A DNA stretch of 64,000 bases from Candidatus Poribacteria bacterium (GCA_022826805.1 JAJDUH010000044.1:28862-92861), one strand, 5' to 3'. Numbered from the stretch's first letter, positions 7,709 through 18,700 are shown. Program-made: numbers and translations. Notes: generated by a model from the letters alone, not told the origin.

Positions 7709-10114
7709 TCATGCAAAGATCTCCGTGAATATCTCGTTGACATGTTCAACAAATAGAAATTCAACACCTGCTTGAATATCTTCAGGCACTTCAATAAAGT
7801 GCTTTTTGTTCCCCTGCGGCATGACGACTTTCTTGATGCCTGCCTGCTTTGCAGCGAGGATTTTTTCCTTCACGCCGCCGATAGGTAGCACCCTACCTCT
7901 GAGCGTAAGCTCACCTGTCATGGCGATTTTAGGACTGATCCGTTGCTGCGTGGCAATAGAGGCAAGGGCAGTAGCGATCGTAATACCTGCCGAGGGCCCA
8001 TCCTTTGGAATCGCCCCTGCAGGCACGTGGATATGGATATCGTTTTCTAAGACGCCTGGGTCAAATTTAAGCGCATCGGCTTGGGATTTGACATAACTGA
8101 GTGCCGTTTGTGCGGATTCCTGCATAACATCACCAATCTGTCCGGTAATGCGAAGTTGTGCGCGAGTATCTGTCTTCTGTGTAGCGGCGACCTCAATGAA
8201 GAGAATCTCGCCGCCGGCGGGTGTAACAGATAGTCCGGTTGCGACCCCGACATCGGCTTTACGACTCGCAATTTCAGAATCGAACTTCGGGGGCCCTAAA
8301 TACGACGGGATGTCCTTAGCCGGAATATTTGTTACCTTCGTGTTCCCTTCGGCAACACGACGTGCGACTTTTCGGCAGACGGTGCCGAGTTCACGCTCCA
8401 AATTCCGCACCCCTGCCTCCCGGGTATACTCACCGACGACTCTGTTAATAGCGGTATCTCTGATGTTTATCAGTTTCTTCTTCAGCCCATTCGCCTCCAA
8501 TTGCCGCGGAATTAAGTATTGTTTGGCGATAATCAATTTTTCGTTGGCGGTGTAACCGGGAAGTTCTATGGTTTCCATTCGGTCACGCAAGGGTGGTGGA
8601 ATCGTATGGAGTTGGTTCGCCGTCGTGACGAACATCACCTTCGACAGATCAAAAGGAACATCAAGGTAGTTGTCGGTGAACGAGTGATTCTGCTCTGGAT
8701 CAAGTACCTCCAGAAGTGCAGCCGCCGGATCCCCTCGGAAATCAGATCCGAGCTTGTCAATTTCATCAAGCATAAAGACCGGGTTATTAGACTCCGCTTG
8801 GCGGATGCCTTTAACGATTCTGCCGGGCATGGAGCCAATGTAGGTACGCCGGTGCCCTCGGATTTCTGCTTCATCGTGCATACCGCCCAATGAGATACGT
8901 ACAAACTTTCTGTTCATCGACCGCGCGATAGATCTACCGAGCGAGGTTTTCCCGACGCCGGGCGGTCCAACAAAACAGAAGATAGGTCCTTTCATCTCAG
9001 TTTTCAGCATACACACAGCAAGATATTCCAGAATGCGTTCTTTGACCTTTTCCAGATCGTAGTGATCTGTATCCAGAATTTTTTGCGCAGCCGCTAAATC
9101 TAAAACATCTTCGGTACTCACACACCATGGCAGATTAAGCAACCAATCTAAGTAATTCCGAGAAACAGTTGATTCAGGTGAGAAGGACTGCATTTTGGCG
9201 AGTCGTTTTAATTCTTTTTCAGCTGCCTGTTTCGCTTTATCTGGCATTTCAGTTTCGCGGAGTTGTTCGCGCATCTCATCAATTTCAAGTCCGAGGTCAT
9301 CTGCTTCACCCAGTTCGGTTTGAATAGCCTTGAGTTGTTCCCGGAGGTAATATTCGCGTTGTCCTTTGTTAATAACCGCTTGTGCGCTATTTTGGATTTT
9401 GCTTTCTAATTCGTGCAGATCAAGTTCTTTAGCGAGAATAACAGCGAGTGCGCTTAGCCGTTCATAGACAGATACAGCCTCCAAAATGCGCTGTTTGTCG
9501 TGAGGTTTTAAGTCCAAGACAGCAGCAATATAATCGGCAAAGCACCCTGGTTCGTCAAGCATAGTTTTGGTGATACTACCGTACTCTTCCTGGTAGCGCG
9601 ATGACATCTGAACGATGCGTTGGAATATTTCATCGTTGCTGCGAACAAGTGCCTCAATCTCCAAATTTTGGTCTTCACCTACGTCAGGCTCTTCTTCATC
9701 ATTTTTAATGATATTGACTCGAGCTTTGATGAAAGGCTCGGTGTGCAAAATCTTCTCAATCCGAACGCGTTCGCGACCATGCGCGAGAAACAGGACATCA
9801 TCATCATCAGTTTTGTAGCGAAGGATGTGAACCAAACTCCCGATCGGACTCAGATCACTCGCGGTAATGTTCTTGAAATCATCCTTTTTCGGACGAAAGA
9901 TGCAAAGCATCCTCTCATCGTCCATAGCGTCCTGAACAGCCTCGGTTGCCATCTTGCCTGAGAGCGCAACATGATGTGGCGGAAAGGGCGGCACAGGGGG
10001 CATGTACGGAAAGACAACAAGATCATCAAGTGGAAGAACTGGTAGTTCTTGCGTGAGTTCTTCTTCATCCAGAGTATCTTCCAAGTTTTCGTTTTCGTTT
10101 TCTTTGATTTCCAT
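7709..10114 (-). CDS. lon: ATP-dependent protease Lon (LonA type)
   Basis: An 801-aa LonA protease, normal length. Domains in order: N-terminal LON substrate-binding domain (LPVLPLDDLVVFPYM), long helical linker, AAA+ ATPase with Walker A GPPGVGKTSLG near residue 383 and Walker B FMLDEIDK, and C-terminal Ser/Lys protease with KDGPSAGITIATAL (catalytic Ser about residue 706) and IKKVVMPQGNKKHF (catalytic Lys). It degrades damaged and regulatory proteins in the cytoplasm. GGAG lies 8 nt before the ATG. An acidic N-terminal extension (KENENENLEDTLDEEEL) precedes the domain. Confidence 0.96.
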   Translation of the reverse strand: MEIKENENENLEDTLDEEELTQELPVLPLDDLVVFPYMPPVPPFPPHHVALSGKMATEAVQDAMDDERMLCIFRPKKDDFKNITASDLSPIGSLVHILRYKTDDDDVLFLAHGRERVRIEKILHTEPFIKARVNIIKNDEEEPDVGEDQNLEIEALVRSNDEIFQRIVQMSSRYQEEYGSITKTMLDEPGCFADYIAAVLDLKPHDKQRILEAVSVYERLSALAVILAKELDLHELESKIQNSAQAVINKGQREYYLREQLKAIQTELGEADDLGLEIDEMREQLRETEMPDKAKQAAEKELKRLAKMQSFSPESTVSRNYLDWLLNLPWCVSTEDVLDLAAAQKILDTDHYDLEKVKERILEYLAVCMLKTEMKGPIFCFVGPPGVGKTSLGRSIARSMNRKFVRISLGGMHDEAEIRGHRRTYIGSMPGRIVKGIRQAESNNPVFMLDEIDKLGSDFRGDPAAALLEVLDPEQNHSFTDNYLDVPFDLSKVMFVTTANQLHTIPPPLRDRMETIELPGYTANEKLIIAKQYLIPRQLEANGLKKKLINIRDTAINRVVGEYTREAGVRNLERELGTVCRKVARRVAEGNTKVTNIPAKDIPSYLGPPKFDSEIASRKADVGVATGLSVTPAGGEILFIEVAATQKTDTRAQLRITGQIGDVMQESAQTALSYVKSQADALKFDPGVLENDIHIHVPAGAIPKDGPSAGITIATALASIATQQRISPKIAMTGELTLRGRVLPIGGVKEKILAAKQAGIKKVVMPQGNKKHFIEVPEDIQAGVEFLFVEHVNEIFTEIFA

Positions 10115-10146
10115 ATTTTTTCTCCAAGCTTAATAGTTGTCAGTAC

Positions 10147-10217
10147 GGAAATCTGATACACAGATTTCCTTTCGGTTGTCGGTTAAGAGGCAGTCGGATT
10201 AAGGCAAATCTCCTTAA
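10147..10217. repeat. Two small hairpins between lon and the upstream gene
   Basis: GGAAATCTG pairs with CAGATTTCC (10147-10169, 5-nt loop) and TTAAGG pairs with CCTTAA (10199-10217, 7-nt loop). They lie in the 127-bp gap upstream of lon, next to an AGTTGTCAGT tract that recurs in other intergenic gaps. Neither stem has a U-tract, so they look like dispersed palindromes and not terminators. Confidence 0.5.
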
Positions 10218-10241
10218 CGGATAACTAATAATCCTTAACAA

Positions 10242-12215
10242 TCAGGGCCAAAATTGGTACAGCGTGGTATTTGCGATCACACTGCCTATGCTCCACAAAC
10301 TTCCGCATAAGTAATCTCCGAGCGCAAGCCCCAGAAAAAACGGCACGGTACGCCTATAAGCTTTAAGTCCACCTTGATGTAACACGAGTGCTTTCAGTAC
10401 CCATGCGGTGAAAAGACAACTCCAGAGATTGTACATACCCCAACTGTTTGCCATCGCGTAGCCGAGTGGATGCAAGGGCCACCACAGAAATCGGGTTCGC
10501 AGAAACATTAGCCCAAGTGCGATGCCCGCGCCACCGCCCATAAAGGCGAGAGCGGGAACATCCGTACCCTGTGGATAATTCAACCAGTTTTCAAGCTGTC
10601 TATAAACGCCTCTGCCAAAGCCGAGTGCCCAAGGACCATAATAACCGGTTTCAGCACCATGTCGGTAGTAACTATCTAAAAGTAGCCAGAATATGACTAC
10701 GGCACCGACGAAGGTTGCGATAAGAATAGCAGCGGCGATGTGTCCTGGATGTATATGTCGCCGCTCTGAAATCTTCAAAGCCTCCAATTCCTGAGGCATC
10801 GGATGTGCCCGATACGCCCGATTAAAAAACATATATAACGAAAAAACCGTTTTTGTGCTTGTCGTTAACCGTTGGGTCCCCAATGCTGTCACAATTAATC
10901 CGTGCGGGTCAACTCTGTGCAAATCGTGGACTAAGAACCCCAATTCTGCGCGCAGGCGAGCAATCATTATCGCGAGCAGAAAATATAAACCGAAAAAGAT
11001 GGGTACCACCCATAGCGCCATTCCCGCCTTATAGGAAAAAGCACCCAAAAACAGCAGTCCAGCTACAATGCCGAGGCAGGCAATGTGATAAGGCATCGGT
11101 TCCCGCCGCATATCTATCTGCGACTTGCCGCGGAGTCCATCTATAACTCCGGCGAAAATTCGCTTGAGATGTGCCCTACCAACCCAAGCAGCAGCTCCAA
11201 GAAGCACCATATATGCCCCGAAACTTTGCGCGTCAGCATAAGGGTATCCCGGCAAATTCCGCACGCCCAGCATACTACCCGCCATTAACTCAAATTTGTA
11301 TACCCAATAGAACGCCCAGCATGAAAAGAGCAGATCTAATGGGATAAGGAAGCTTATACCAATCGCGAAAGGATAAAACGAGAGTCGCACACCCCCCATC
11401 GCGTTCCAAGGGCGACCTGTAAAATACTGATGAATGTTCTGCCGTTTGACTGGCAGATACGGCACTGCCGGATAAATTGAATTCAGTAAATTCAGGATGC
11501 TAATAGCTGCTGCAATCCCGAAGCCTAACCACATCAATTTATTCTTGAAAAAACTCGTATTCGTCTCCGTCATCGCAAGCGGCAGTTGGATAATCGGATA
11601 AGTTAGCCGCTCACGTTCAGTCCACTGGATACGGAGGAGTGTGTTGATACACAACATGACGAACATCAACACAAGAATAAAAATTGTCCACCATGCAGCA
11701 GGTCCTGCCCAAGCAGCGAGATGTGCCTCACGGTAAAGGCTCGATTGTCCCTCGTAATACCCAGACAAGACATTCGGATCTTGAACGGTTAGCCATGTTG
11801 GTAGCTCTTTCCAAAAAAGCTGTTGCCACTCATTCTCGGATGTGGCAAATCGAAACGGATGTCCAAGGATAGTGACTAAAATTTCCATCATATCGTGCGA
11901 ACAGAGTGAAGAGACGATGCACAACATGACATAGATAGTCAGCAATTCTGCAGATGTCAGTCGCAGCTTCGATGAAAATTTTCCTAAAGCTGCGCTAAAA
12001 ACCAATAGCCAGAAAATGATGAAAATGACATTGGACAGTGGATGGATTAATGTCGGGTGTGTATAACGGACTACCTCAAGCTCGATAATCCAGAAAACGT
12101 TAAGAGGAATCAGAAGTATCGCGATAACAAACGCCTTAGGCGTTAAACCGCGTTCACCTCTGAAGTCGAGTCGCGACTGGGAGATTCCTTCTACCTGTCC
12201 CGTATTGCTTCTCAT
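10242..12215 (-). CDS. Polytopic membrane protein, DUF6785/DUF6784-like
   Basis: A 657-aa integral membrane protein with many hydrophobic helices, for example VIAILLIPLNVFWIIELEV near residue 30, FIIFWLLVFSAALG near 70, and FILVLMFVMLCI near 180. The C-terminal half contains ARLRAELGFLVHDLHRVDPH and a GAGIALGLMFLRTRFLWWPLHPLGYAM stretch. The layout resembles the paired DUF6785/DUF6784 membrane proteins common in uncultured bacteria, which resemble oligopeptide-transporter-like folds; this assignment is from memory of the family. Transport substrate is unknown. GGGAGA precedes the ATG. The CapA-like gene lies upstream on the same strand, 60 bp away. Confidence 0.7.
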   Translation of the reverse strand: MRSNTGQVEGISQSRLDFRGERGLTPKAFVIAILLIPLNVFWIIELEVVRYTHPTLIHPLSNVIFIIFWLLVFSAALGKFSSKLRLTSAELLTIYVMLCIVSSLCSHDMMEILVTILGHPFRFATSENEWQQLFWKELPTWLTVQDPNVLSGYYEGQSSLYREAHLAAWAGPAAWWTIFILVLMFVMLCINTLLRIQWTERERLTYPIIQLPLAMTETNTSFFKNKLMWLGFGIAAAISILNLLNSIYPAVPYLPVKRQNIHQYFTGRPWNAMGGVRLSFYPFAIGISFLIPLDLLFSCWAFYWVYKFELMAGSMLGVRNLPGYPYADAQSFGAYMVLLGAAAWVGRAHLKRIFAGVIDGLRGKSQIDMRREPMPYHIACLGIVAGLLFLGAFSYKAGMALWVVPIFFGLYFLLAIMIARLRAELGFLVHDLHRVDPHGLIVTALGTQRLTTSTKTVFSLYMFFNRAYRAHPMPQELEALKISERRHIHPGHIAAAILIATFVGAVVIFWLLLDSYYRHGAETGYYGPWALGFGRGVYRQLENWLNYPQGTDVPALAFMGGGAGIALGLMFLRTRFLWWPLHPLGYAMANSWGMYNLWSCLFTAWVLKALVLHQGGLKAYRRTVPFFLGLALGDYLCGSLWSIGSVIANTTLYQFWP

Positions 12216-12275
12216 ATTTCTCCCTCTTACTCTTATCGAAGCGTCGCGAGCGGGATCTTTTTCTGTTCCCTTTAC

Positions 12276-13436
12276 TTATCGAATCCATCCGCGTTCGCCT
12301 TCAATGATTACCTCCGTTTCAAGTTTCGCGCAGCGCCGCTGATAATCTTGTAAGGTTCTTATCGCTGGTTCTCCTGTGAGGATACTGGGAAACTGATTCA
12401 CACTTTCGGATGTGGCTAGTGTTTCCGTAGGTTTTGCTGGTCGGACGGGTGTCTTTAATGGATCCGTCAAAATTGGAATTAATTCAATTGATTTCAGCAC
12501 GCCAGACCCAAACGTTGCCTTCGGAATAACTATATGTGAGTGCTGTTTATCATAGGTATCATAGATGAAATCCGTGAGACTATAGATGATGGGTTTACCC
12601 TGATACAATTCAATACCACCAAATGTATGAAGCTGCTGACATAATATCATATCCGCTCCGGCATCAATTAGCGCGTGTGCGAAAATCCGCTGGCGCCTAA
12701 TTGATTCATCTGCAGAGCGTCCCTGACTCCCCCAGTGTAACCAGACTATCACGAGTGCTGCTTTCGTTCGCGTCTGCTTAACTGCCTCTATCATTTCACT
12801 ATAAACGGCGTAAGCGATCGGATCTTCGGTGTAACGTGCGAACTCATTTACCCGATAGTAGCCGAGCAATCCGACCTCTGTAGGTTCTGTCTTCCCATTG
12901 ACAGAGACCCACGCTGGAAGTTTTGCTGTCTCAGCATTTGTACCGGCACCGACTGGTTTGACATTATACCACTCCAGTTCGGTGATTGTGTCCTCCAACG
13001 CCTCAAAGCCGAAGTCCATTACATGCGGGGTGGCTAAAGAAACAGCATCAAATCCTGCATTTGCGAGTGCCCTTCCAACCCCAGGTGCTGCTCGAAACGG
13101 GTTCTCGATGCCGTACCGCGGTTCACCTCTCTCAGAGATGCTGGTATTTAGCGAAGCGGTGGCGACATCTGCTGATTGAATCAGTGCAGCAGTGCCTTCA
13201 AAGAACACACCTGCCCCCTTCCTCTCAATCAGGGGTGTCATACGGCTACTGACGGTAATATCGCCGACAGCAAGAATTGTAACCTCGCTTGCAGGCGGTA
13301 TTTCATCTACTGCAAAACACTGCGGAATCTCACTCCAGATCGTCACAAGAACGACTATCAGCACGCTTGCTGCGCAGGCTTTCAGTTGACCGTACAGATA
13401 ACTGAGAACTCTAACAAGACATCTAACCTTCATCAT
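12276..13436 (-). CDS. CapA family protein (PGA_cap metallophosphatase-like)
   Basis: A protein of about 386 aa with an N-terminal hydrophobic segment (YGQLKACAASVLIVVLVTIW) serving as signal anchor, then a PGA_cap domain. Family motifs are TILAVGDITVSSR, the NTSISERG segment, a GFDAVSLATPHVMDFG strand (family consensus has N-H-x-x-D-x-G), VIVWLHWGSQ, and PIIYSLTDFIYD. CapA proteins act at the cell surface in polyglutamate capsule synthesis, but many members are uncharacterised hydrolases. The start is placed at one of two adjacent ATGs (13436/13433) overlapping the upstream gene by about a dozen bases; an ORF extension to 13451 lacks a ribosome site. Translational coupling is likely. Confidence 0.78.
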   Translation of the reverse strand: MMKVRCLVRVLSYLYGQLKACAASVLIVVLVTIWSEIPQCFAVDEIPPASEVTILAVGDITVSSRMTPLIERKGAGVFFEGTAALIQSADVATASLNTSISERGEPRYGIENPFRAAPGVGRALANAGFDAVSLATPHVMDFGFEALEDTITELEWYNVKPVGAGTNAETAKLPAWVSVNGKTEPTEVGLLGYYRVNEFARYTEDPIAYAVYSEMIEAVKQTRTKAALVIVWLHWGSQGRSADESIRRQRIFAHALIDAGADMILCQQLHTFGGIELYQGKPIIYSLTDFIYDTYDKQHSHIVIPKATFGSGVLKSIELIPILTDPLKTPVRPAKPTETLATSESVNQFPSILTGEPAIRTLQDYQRRCAKLETEVIIEGERGWIR

Positions 13437-14094
13437 TCTCTGAATTTCCATCTAAAGTTTCATCGAAGTCGAGATTTATCCCCAACTCATCCAGCAAATT
13501 AGCATCTTTCAATTTCATTCCGAGCATAATGAGGGTTTCGGCTAAGGTTAGCCGATCAACTTTTGTGGTTTCAAGTGTCTCGGTTTCGGAGATTAATTCG
13601 GTGCGTAGTACCTCCTGATTCCGACGTGCCTGTTCCCGCAGGAGTTTGGATTCGTCGCTGAGCCGATCGATTTCTGTTTGGAATTCGTGGGCGAATTCGT
13701 TTATCAGGGTCGACAATTTTTGGAGATCCGCCTCGCCGCGTGCAGTAATACCATCAAGCCTGGCATCAATCTTCACGTCAACGAGTCCCTCAATTTTGTC
13801 TAATGTTACCCCTATGTCCTCACTTCCAAGCTTGGCGGAAAGGCTGCGAATATCAGCCTTAACCGCTGATATTTCCTGAGTAACGTGCTGATCTATACGC
13901 GTAAGTTTGTCATCAACCCGCTGCCGCACCTTTTCCAATTCTTGGCTGAGAGTGCGCAAGCGCTTGTTATAATTCCTGATATAACTCCCAACTATACTGT
14001 CCCGGAGATGTGCCTCCAGCTGCTCTCGTGTCGGTTCCGCCTCAGTTTCCACACTATCATACCCTGAGTCTTGGACATCCATCGGGTCTTGCAT
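13423..14094 (-). CDS. Coiled-coil protein of unknown function
   Basis: A 223-aa soluble acidic protein. Residues about 40-190 show long heptad-rich helices (YNKRLRTLSQELEKVRQRVD, IDRLSDESKLLREQARRNQE), typical of coiled coil. No catalytic motif, signal peptide or membrane helix is visible. GGAGG lies 10 nt before the ATG. Its 3' end overlaps the capA-like gene, so the two are probably one operon. I do not recognise a family; a structural or regulatory role is possible. Confidence 0.6.
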   Translation of the reverse strand: MQDPMDVQDSGYDSVETEAEPTREQLEAHLRDSIVGSYIRNYNKRLRTLSQELEKVRQRVDDKLTRIDQHVTQEISAVKADIRSLSAKLGSEDIGVTLDKIEGLVDVKIDARLDGITARGEADLQKLSTLINEFAHEFQTEIDRLSDESKLLREQARRNQEVLRTELISETETLETTKVDRLTLAETLIMLGMKLKDANLLDELGINLDFDETLDGNSENDEG

Positions 14095-14178
14095 ATATGC
14101 TGTTCCTCCGCTGCTATGAATATGTTCCTTACTGTCTACGCTGTCGGTGAGATTACAGACCGTACCCCCAAAACATGT

Positions 14179-15231
14179 TTATGGATAATTATAGACGTTT
14201 TCTGATTGCCCTGGGGTATCTGGATCCTGGAAATCGGCATCCGAGTTTTGATTAACGCCGCGATTGGCGTTGAATTCACGTAAGATACAACTCACAATCT
14301 CCTCGGTATACGCCTGTGCCTTAACAGTCTGCTGATTTGCCTCCCAAGCCATTCGTGCGGCGGCTTCAAAGTACTCGGCATGTTTATAAGCGTCAAGAAG
14401 ATCGCTGCCTCGTGAGAATGTGCCGTGCCCGACCCAGTAGAGAATGTATCGTTCTGGGCTTCCTCCATTTTGAAAGAGGCGCAAACTCTCATAGGACAAT
14501 TCTGGAATGCCCGGTGCGCGTTCTTCCACAAATCCGATACCGCTGGAGGCGTCGTATATAATCGGAGTTTCCGGCTCATAGCCCCTGAGGAAGTTGTAAA
14601 ATCGATCTGGCGCGCCATGCTCCGTGCGAGAAATTAGGTTCAAGAATTTCGGTTGCAGATGGACAAGCGCATTAAACCCCTGGCTTTCCAACTGTTCAAA
14701 AATGAGAAGATAGTGGAACATCTCACTTGTTGGTGCTGGTGGCGCAACACCGTCCCGATTCAGATCCAAAGCCGTCTGATCTGGCGTTCCGAACCGCATC
14801 CGATAATGCACGCCATCCGGTTCAACCTCAATCAGCGTTAAATTAAGAGCAGGATGTTCAATGCCAATCATGTCTAAACGTGAACCCGATTTTGTCAGTA
14901 GCACGTGTCTGCCAGCCAACCCTTTAACAACAATTTGTGGTGGTAATTGGTAACGCGGCGATACCTCATAAGGCATCAGACATACGTCCTCAACGGGTTC
15001 TGTTAAAACGGCTCCCATGTTTCCAGCAGTCGCCCACAGATATTCGTGAGCGTGTGCATGTGCGCCTACCCAGCCCATCTGGCCTATTAAGGTTCCGCAT
15101 TCGCTGTCAGATGAGATTGGACGTAGGTCGGGATGGTAACCCCGTTCTTGCCAGGACCTATAGCGGTAGGTCTGTGGCGGCGGTGGTGTCAAGCTGTTCG
15201 TTAGATAGGGATTGGCTAATGTTGAATCCAC
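14179..15231 (-). CDS. Class II aldolase/adducin-like protein with altered metal site
   Basis: A 350-aa protein with the outline of the class II aldolase family (rhamnulose- and fuculose-phosphate aldolases): LTKSGSRLDMIGIEHPALNL in the place of the substrate loop, LTLIEVEPDG, ALVHLQPKFLNLI in the place of the HxH zinc motif, and VGHGTFSRGSDLLDAYKHAE in the place of the last zinc His. The second His of the usual HxH is Gln here (HLQ). The family assignment is by pattern only. It starts with GTG at 15231 preceded by GAGGGG. The proline-rich N-terminus and acidic C-terminus look disordered. Confidence 0.55.
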   Translation of the reverse strand: MDSTLANPYLTNSLTPPPPQTYRYRSWQERGYHPDLRPISSDSECGTLIGQMGWVGAHAHAHEYLWATAGNMGAVLTEPVEDVCLMPYEVSPRYQLPPQIVVKGLAGRHVLLTKSGSRLDMIGIEHPALNLTLIEVEPDGVHYRMRFGTPDQTALDLNRDGVAPPAPTSEMFHYLLIFEQLESQGFNALVHLQPKFLNLISRTEHGAPDRFYNFLRGYEPETPIIYDASSGIGFVEERAPGIPELSYESLRLFQNGGSPERYILYWVGHGTFSRGSDLLDAYKHAEYFEAAARMAWEANQQTVKAQAYTEEIVSCILREFNANRGVNQNSDADFQDPDTPGQSENVYNYP

Positions 15232-15494
15232 TCGTGATATGACCCCTCAGTTGAATAGTTGTCAGTTATAAGAGCAAGATTGTTGAAACAGAGTTCTCTT
15301 TAACTGATGTGCTGGTGGCTGACTGCCATTCTTTAACTATAACATGTCTAAGAGAAAATAGCAAATTTTTAGCAGGGTTACTCAGTTTTCGGTTATCAAC
15401 TATGGGTTTTTCTAAAATCTACCATAAATGACCTTAGTCTTACACTACGGTTGTTCAGTTTTAAGATATAGGTTTACTTGTGTAAAGGAATTCT

Positions 15495-15600
15495 CTTTTT
15501 GGACGCCCGAATTTATTCGGGCCAGCACACTTTTCCCGAACAAGAATGTAATACAAGGAATGGATTTCGTCTATTCCCAGACGAAATCCGGGCATCCAGA
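15495..15600. repeat. Nested palindromic element in a 485-bp intergenic gap
   Basis: The gap between 15232 and 15716 contains two perfect hairpins: GCCCGAAT/ATTCGGGC (15505-15522) and GGATTTCGTC/GACGAAATCC (15562-15589). An outer imperfect pair (GGACGCCCG with CGGGCATCC) can close both into one cruciform-like unit of about 100 bp. Its position just upstream of a restriction-modification gene makes either a regulatory structure or a MITE-like insertion possible. The rest of the gap holds an AGTTGTCAGTTAT tract and the promoter described next. Confidence 0.55.
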
Positions 15601-15648
15601 AGCAAATTATTGGAAAACTGAATGCCCTGAGTCTTACACCGTCTTTAC

Positions 15649-15677
15649 TTGCAATCTGCTGAGAACTGATATATAAT
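15649..15677 (+). promoter_or_regulatory. Promoter for the restriction-modification gene
   Basis: TTGCAA (15649-15654), 17-nt spacer, TATAAT (15672-15677), about 40 bp before the ATG at 15717, which has GGAGGG upstream. It lies immediately downstream of the double-hairpin element. Confidence 0.6.
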
Positions 15678-15716
15678 ACTTCACATAAATGTATAGATTA
15701 GGAGGGCAATACGGGA

Positions 15717-18700
15717 ATGCGAGACATCAAACCGACACATAAGCCGATAAAAACCTTTTATACAGAACTCAAGCAATATGAAAATCTCGGTGCAACAAAT
15801 GAAACCGAAATCCGACTCGCCTTCGCAACGCTCTTCCAACACTACGCCCGGCAAAACAATCTAACGCTTATTTGTGAGAAATCCCTCCGAACACCACAAA
15901 ATACCACAATTTACGTTGACGGCATGCTCGCCGATAACGACTTCGGCTTACCGCGCGGCTACTGGGAAGCGAAAGACCTTCACGACAATCTCGCTATCGC
16001 GGTCAGACAGAAATTTGCGGCAGGCTATCCACAGGATAACATTCTCTTTACAACCCAAGAACGGGCCATCCTCTATCAAAATGGACAAGGGGTCATGGAT
16101 GTCGGTATCGTTGACGCGGAGGCGTTCATTCGGGTGCTTCACGCCTTCTTTAGGTACGAACAGGCGGATATCGCTAATTGGGAACGCGCCGCTGTTGAAT
16201 TCAAGGATAGAGTGCCAGCACTCGGACAACGCGCAGCGATATTAATCCAAAACGAAGAAAACACTAACTCTCGGTTTCAAAAGGCGTTTGCAGACTTCCA
16301 TCGCCACTGTCAAGAAGCGATTAACCCGAATCTTTCAAAGTCTGCCGTAGAGGAGATGCTCATCCAACATCTTTTGACGGAGCGGATCTTCCGAACCGTC
16401 TTTGACAATCCCGATTTTACACGGCGAAATATCATCGCACGCGAAATCGAAAATGTGATTGATGCGCTCACATGGCACGCCTATAATCGATCGGAGTTTC
16501 TCCGGGAGCTCAATCCCTTTTATAGCGCGATTGAACGTGCCGCTGCAACCTTCATCGACTTCTCGCAGAAGCAACATTTTCTTAATACTGTCTATGAGCA
16601 GTTTTTTCAAGGCTTTTCCGTCAAAGTCGCAGATACACACGGCATCGTCTATACCCCACAGCCGATTGTTGACTTCATGGTGAAAAGCGTCTCACATCTG
16701 CTTGAAACTGAGTTTGGACGTTCACTCTCTGACAGCGGTGTACATCTCATCGACCCATTCGTTGGTACTGGCAACTTCATTGTGCGGCTTATACAAGCGA
16801 TTGATAAAACCGCGCTCAAGCCGAAATATAGTGATGAACTCCACTGCAATGAGGTGTTGTTGATGCCTTACTACATTGCGAGTATGAACATTGAGCATGA
16901 GTTTTACGTTGCTACAGACCAGTATCAGCCTTTTGATAACCTCTGTCTTGTGGATACATTCGATTTGACAGCAGAACGGCAGTTATCCATGTTTGCCCCA
17001 GAGAACACGCGTCGGGTTGAACGGCAGAAGCAGACAGAGATGTTTGTGGTGATTGGAAACCCACCTTACAACGCGCGTCAGATGGACGAGAACGACGCTA
17101 ACAAGAACCGCAAGTATCCTGAACTGGATAGACAGATTCAGGAGACGTACGTCCAAGCCTCCAGTGCGACGAACAAAACCTCGCTCTATGATCCCTACGT
17201 TAAAGCGATTCTCTGGGCATTGAACCGGATTGAGGGTGAAGGTATTGTCGCATTCATAACGAATCACAATTTCATCACCGGTCAGGCGTTCGATGGGATG
17301 CGGAAACACCTCGCTAATGCATGTGATACGATTTATCTGCTGGATTTAGGTGGCAACATCCGTAAAGGACACACTGGTGATTCCAATGTCTTCGATATTC
17401 AGGTGGGAGTAAGCATTAATCTATTTGTGAAAACGCGCCAGCATGGCGGCGAGGTTGGGCGGGAAACACCCAAGCAAAAACACCTCGCCAGCGAAGTGAG
17501 AGAGTCTGCGTGTATCTTCTACAACAACGAGACGGCAGAGATGCCTAAAGAGACAACGTTTGAATTCCTTGAAAAGTGTGAACACATTGGAAATGTCAAT
17601 TGGGATCGCATTCAACCCGATGCGCGCCATACGTGGCTCACAGAGGGACTGCGTGAGGATTTTGAGACCTTGGTGCCGATGGGGAGTAAAGAAGCGAAAG
17701 CACAGAAGGGTGAGGCTTCAGGTGTGATTTTCCACCAATTCAGCAGTGGGGTAAAGACGAATCGCGATGCGTGGGCAATCAACTTTGACAGAGATACACT
17801 CACGACAAATGTCCAGCAGATGATAGAATTCTATAACGCCCAAGTGTTTAAGTGGCAAGGTATAGTGGACAAATCAAATATAAACATTGACGATTTTGTA
17901 GAATATGACGATGCGAAAATTAATTGGAGTCGTGACTTAAAAGCAAAATTACGAGGCGGTAGAATTGCTGAATACGATGAATACAAAATGAGAACATGTC
18001 TTTATCGTCCGTTCGCGAAAAGGGAAATTTTCTTTGACAGAATCCTCAACGATGTCGTATATGTATTTCCTTCCATTTTTCCAACACCTGAAAGTGAAGC
18101 GGAGAATCAGGTAATTTGTGTCAATGTTTCACGAGAGAAATCGTTTACCTGTCTCATAACTAATTGCATCCCTGAACATATTATGACAGGCGGCTTCGGT
18201 TCAGCTGGGCAATACTTCCCCTTTTACATCTACGATGAAGATGGCACAAATCGACGGGAGAACATCACGGATTGGGCACTGGTGCAATTCCATGAGCATT
18301 ACAGAGACAAGCAAATTACCAAGTGGGACATTTTCCATTATACTTACGCACTCCTGCATCATCCTGTGTATCGCGAACGGTATCAGGTGAACCTTAAGCG
18401 AGATTTGCCGCATATTCCCTTTGCACCGGAGTTTTGGGAGTTTGTTGAAGCGGGGAGGCGATTGGCGGAGATTCATGTCCATTATGAAGACCAACCGCAG
18501 TATAAGTTAGACTTGATTGAGACGGAAGGGATGTCTCTTGACTGGCGTGTGGAGCGGATGCGGCTCTCTAAGGATAACACACAAATCCGATATAACGATT
18601 TCTTGACGTTAGATGGGATTCCTGGAGAGGCATTTCAGTATCGGTTGGGAAACCGTTCGGCGTTGGAGTGGGTGGTAGATCAGTATCGCGTGAAGACGGA

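Noticed and set aside
15428..15676. 82-aa ORF in the gap before the restriction-modification gene
   Set aside because: It spans the double hairpin and promoter and has no ribosome site or family resemblance.
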